Shown: positions 62,081-64,000 of the stretch, in pieces
Position numbering within the stretch: position 1 is the first letter of the stretch
Layout of the letters: the number at the start of each line of letters is the position of its first letter
NCBI GenBank assembly: GCA_963663215.1
Contig: OY760140.1
Span: 558,001-622,000 of the forward strand
DNA from: BJGV01 sp003230615
GTDB taxonomy: Bacteria > Pseudomonadota > Gammaproteobacteria > Burkholderiales > Nitrosomonadaceae
DNA: 64,000 bases
Direction: 5' to 3'
The notes under the pieces: generated by a model
The model's input: only the letters and a program-made list of their open reading frames with translations
What the model was told of the DNA's origin: nothing
Databases searched by the model: none
Translations under genes and position numbers: made by a program

Positions 62081-62111
62081 GAATGACTGCTTTGTGCCAG
62101 AAGCAGTCATT
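62081..62111 (+). repeat. 32-bp hairpin repeat, copy 15 (compensated arms)
   Basis: GAATGACTGCTTT, GTGCCA, GAAGCAGTCATTA. GACTGC opposite GCAGTC keeps full pairing with different bases from the consensus. Confidence 0.85.
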
Positions 62112-62321
62112 AGCGCCTGGTTTATGCATAAAAAGCGGTCATTTGCGACAGATTACTTTTCCTAAAACAGACTATCGTATTTAGTTTCCAATAAGATCCA
62201 ATAACAGCCAATCATTCTGTGGGTATTATTGGGGGTACGTCAAAGAAATCGGGCCAGCTATTTCTTGGATAAGATTATGATTAGTATGGTATTAACAGGT
62301 ATGAGTTAGATTCCCTCCGCC
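62081..62321 (+). repeat. A-type att flank with degraded core (core 62306-62321)
   Basis: TTTCCAATAAGATCC, ATAACAGCCAATCATTC, GGGTATTATTGGGGGTA, GATAAGATTATGATTAGTAT and the core TTAGATTCCCTCCGCC. The most distal recognisable core in the window. Confidence 0.7.
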
Positions 62322-62330
62322 CAAAATATT

Positions 62331-62362
62331 GAGTGTCTGCTTTGTGCCAAAAGCGGACATTC
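62331..62362 (+). repeat. 32-bp hairpin repeat, copy 16
   Basis: GAGTGTCTGCTTT, GTGCCA, AAAGCGGACATTC, ten bases after the att core. Confidence 0.92.
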
Positions 62363-62394
62363 GTGAGACACGCAAATCTAAATAGATATTGTTG

Positions 62395-63090
62395 TCAATG
62401 TGGAGCAAATTTGTCGTATTGAGGAGCTAGCGCTCGTTTCTTCACCGCCTTGATCATCCTGGGTAGAATCATAATGATAGCTCGATTAATCACCCAAGCT
62501 GGCAACCAACCGCCAGAGTCAGCAAGATGGTAATAGTTTACTGAGGTTCTTGTACTACTATTGATAGGTCGCAATTCCCAAGACCCAGAGTTTACAGGTA
62601 CTGATACCCCTCGTCCTTTCCTAATATAGGATTTTTCGTTTTCCAAACTCCAACCAATTCGATAGGATCCTGCCCCAAATCGATCAGGTACTGTGTCTAT
62701 TCGAATAGTGTAATAACGGTCTGTAATCGGAATAGGAAAGAAATCTAACTGCTGAAACACAGAAACTTTAGTGGGCTCATCTCTTAGCACTACAGTTTCT
62801 GAGTTATAGGGCATGAATTCGGGGTGATGTTTGTAGTCTGCCAGTACAGCGTTTACACGCCAAGGAGGCACCAATATCTCAGTAGTCACCAAGATTTCAT
62901 GAATGTCAAAATTATGTTTGCTTCGAGTATATACATAAATGCCATCACTATCATTTACCAGATCCCATCCCCTTGTAAGTTCAGTATTCCTAGCTGCTGC
63001 TGTTAATGAGTCGAGATTCTCGCTCCTTATTGAGAGGCATGTTAGACAGAGGTAAACAAGCAACGCAAAACGCATGAGTAAGAAATTCAT
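62395..63090 (-). CDS. START/SRPBCC-domain protein
   Basis: About 231 residues from the ATG at 63090 (a TTG start further upstream is unlikely). Signal-like MRFALLVYLCLTCLS at the N-terminus. The body matches START-type lipid-binding domains: GWDLVNDSDGIYVYTR, VNAVLADYKHHPEFMPYN, ITDRYYTIRI and WVINRAIIMILPRMIKAVKK. Exported members of this type are frequent in proteobacteria; ligand unknown. One-gene unit between hairpin copies 16 and 17. Confidence 0.75.
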   Translation of the reverse strand: MNFLLMRFALLVYLCLTCLSIRSENLDSLTAAARNTELTRGWDLVNDSDGIYVYTRSKHNFDIHEILVTTEILVPPWRVNAVLADYKHHPEFMPYNSETVVLRDEPTKVSVFQQLDFFPIPITDRYYTIRIDTVPDRFGAGSYRIGWSLENEKSYIRKGRGVSVPVNSGSWELRPINSSTRTSVNYYHLADSGGWLPAWVINRAIIMILPRMIKAVKKRALAPQYDKFAPH

Positions 63091-63185
63091 TAAGGTTAGG
63101 AGCGAAAAAACGACCAATTTTGCACGATGTTGTGCTTCTAACTTATATACGGGTACCTAAAAGATAAAGTTACAAAAATGTTAGT

Positions 63186-63217
63186 CAATGTCTGCTTTGT
63201 GCCAAAAGCGGACGCTC
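63186..63217 (+). repeat. 32-bp hairpin repeat, copy 17
   Basis: CAATGTCTGCTTT, GTGCCA, AAAGCGGACGCTC. Last copy in the window. Confidence 0.88.
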
Positions 63218-63330
63218 ACTGTTTGATTTATACGTTGTCTTCACTTGGGAAAATTGCCTGCAACAATAAAAATACGGCAGCCTAGCGCTTTATAGCTAAA
63301 TAGAATCTGAGAGTTTAACCGTATGATTTA

Positions 63331-63765
63331 TTATTCCACCTTGACGACAAACTTGGTACCACGTACACCAATAATTCCACTAGGAGTAGTAACTGTCACT
63401 GCATCCGGCTGGAGTTTAGCAATAATTCCTGAGATGTAACTTAGACTGCCCTTGGTTATCCTGCTGCCAAGTTTGAGTTTGTTTTTGGCAGGTACATAAA
63501 CATATTCATCTATGGCAAATTCAGTCTCAGGTCCTAAAGAGATAACGGTTGCATCCTTTAAGGTAATACCCATGCTGCTCTGGGCACGGGTATTCAGCAC
63601 ACTGCTTTGATATATGGGAGTACCAGCTTTAGCTCTAACAATGTGTCCCATGATCGTAACAGTGGCTTCACCAGTTATGTTTTTGACATAGCCGATTGGC
63701 GGCAGCTCATCGGCCCACACGCCAGTTGTCAGTAGCATGGAGCATATTAAGATTACTCTAAACAT
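63331..63765 (-). CDS. Periplasmic FecR-domain protein
   Basis: 144 residues. Signal peptide MFRVILICSMLLTTGVWA. The mature part has the FecR fold: ITGEATVTIMGHIVRAKAG, SSMGITLKDATVISLGPE, YISGIIAK and VTTPSGIIGVRGTKF, the last being typical. Stand-alone FecR-domain proteins of this length often sit with OmpA-type or CHASE2 partners; none is in view. Strong AGGAGG lies before the ATG, 10 bases after the upstream gene, so the two form an operon. Confidence 0.82.
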   Translation of the reverse strand: MFRVILICSMLLTTGVWADELPPIGYVKNITGEATVTIMGHIVRAKAGTPIYQSSVLNTRAQSSMGITLKDATVISLGPETEFAIDEYVYVPAKNKLKLGSRITKGSLSYISGIIAKLQPDAVTVTTPSGIIGVRGTKFVVKVE

Positions 63766-63774
63766 TTTATCCTC

Positions 63775-63987
63775 CTACATGAGTATGGTATGTATTGCAT
63801 AATTTGTGTCGCAGTATTCTAGTTTTATTCTTCCATGCTTGTCAGAACACTGAATAAAACGCGCATTCCTAATTTCTGCTCTTAGTTTCTCTTGTTCGGT
63901 TTCAGTGAGTTCCAAGAATAGTTCCAGCAGAATGTCTAGTAGCTCAACAGCGCCCTTTTTTCTAGGAGATTTACTTTGATTATTCAT
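63775..63987 (-). CDS. Small hypothetical protein
   Basis: 70 residues, charged: KSPRKKGAVELLDILLELFL then LTETEQEKLRAEIRNARF. Probably helical. Lies 9 bases upstream of the FecR-domain gene in the same direction, so likely co-transcribed. No family recognised. Confidence 0.5.
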   Translation of the reverse strand: MNNQSKSPRKKGAVELLDILLELFLELTETEQEKLRAEIRNARFIQCSDKHGRIKLEYCDTNYAIHTILM

Positions 63988-64000
63988 AGAATAAAATTAA

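Noticed and set aside
27405..63217. Hairpin repeats as a CRISPR array
   Set aside because: Copies are hundreds to thousands of bases apart with genes between, no regular spacers and no cas genes.
27405..63217. Hairpin repeats as rho-independent terminators
   Set aside because: No T run follows on either strand, many lie upstream of or between divergent genes, and orientation is constant regardless of gene direction.
27405..63217. Classical integron with attC sites
   Set aside because: The repeat is only 32 bases and lacks recognisable RYYYAAC / GTTRRRY core sites, and no IntI-type integrase is present; the resemblance is only in layout.

Overview
The window comes from a moderately AT-rich proteobacterium, most likely a betaproteobacterium of the Nitrosomonadales / Gallionellaceae type. 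I infer this from gene order (sdhA-sdhB-sdhE-gltA-sucA-sucB-lpd; gyrA-serC-serA-pheA-hisC-tyrA diverging from mtaD-ubiG-gph) and from the protein sequences. No rRNA is present, so the genus is not settled. A cyanase plus formate/nitrite-type channel cluster would suit a nitrogen-cycling chemolithotroph, but that is inference.

Bases 1-21426 are ordinary core genome: a TCA-cycle operon on the + strand (succinate dehydrogenase, citrate synthase, 2-oxoglutarate dehydrogenase), a convergent aromatic amino acid / histidine / serine biosynthesis operon led by gyrA on the - strand, then mtaD, ubiG, gph and the tmRNA gene ssrA.

From the 3' end of ssrA to about 63.2 kb the window is a mosaic accessory region. 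Copies of the tmRNA 3'-end core (TTCGATTCCCGCCGCC and degraded versions) recur in the same orientation at about 30.16, 30.97, 39.15, 39.97, 41.71, 44.60, 45.86 and 62.31 kb. Each follows one of three conserved flank types (called A, B and C here) with integrase arm-like repeats. This looks like successive insertions at ssrA, giving eight stacked modules. Cargo includes an integrase/AlpA/primase/helicase/TerS-like element (21.6-27.4 kb), an OsmC-hydrolase fusion, a sensor kinase with two response regulators, a cyanate module (LysR regulator, FNT channel, cyanase, porin), RhlE helicase, a type IV pilin, a 2OG-Fe(II) oxygenase and a broken topoisomerase IB.

A second integrative element of about 13.8 kb (47.56-61.34 kb) carries the 3' half of tRNA-Asn at its right end. 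It sits inside a class II glutamine amidotransferase gene, whose two halves rejoin in frame, so it apparently used a secondary site resembling the tRNA-Asn anticodon loop. It carries an integrase, HTH protein, RepA-like ATPase and TerS-like genes, then cargo (two proteins with HEPN-like motifs, a ClpX-zinc-finger protein, a DUF4279-like protein). It also holds two identical inverted IS3-family copies around an outer-membrane protein gene.

The most unusual structure is a 32-bp hairpin repeat: 13-bp arms around a GTGCCA loop. At least 17 copies, all in one orientation, lie between 27.4 and 63.2 kb and none were seen before 27.4 kb. They separate single genes like cassette boundaries, show compensatory changes in the arms, and often lie just beyond the stop codon of a - strand gene. 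Together with the stacked att sites this suggests a cassette-like gene-capture region whose mechanism is not evident from the window.
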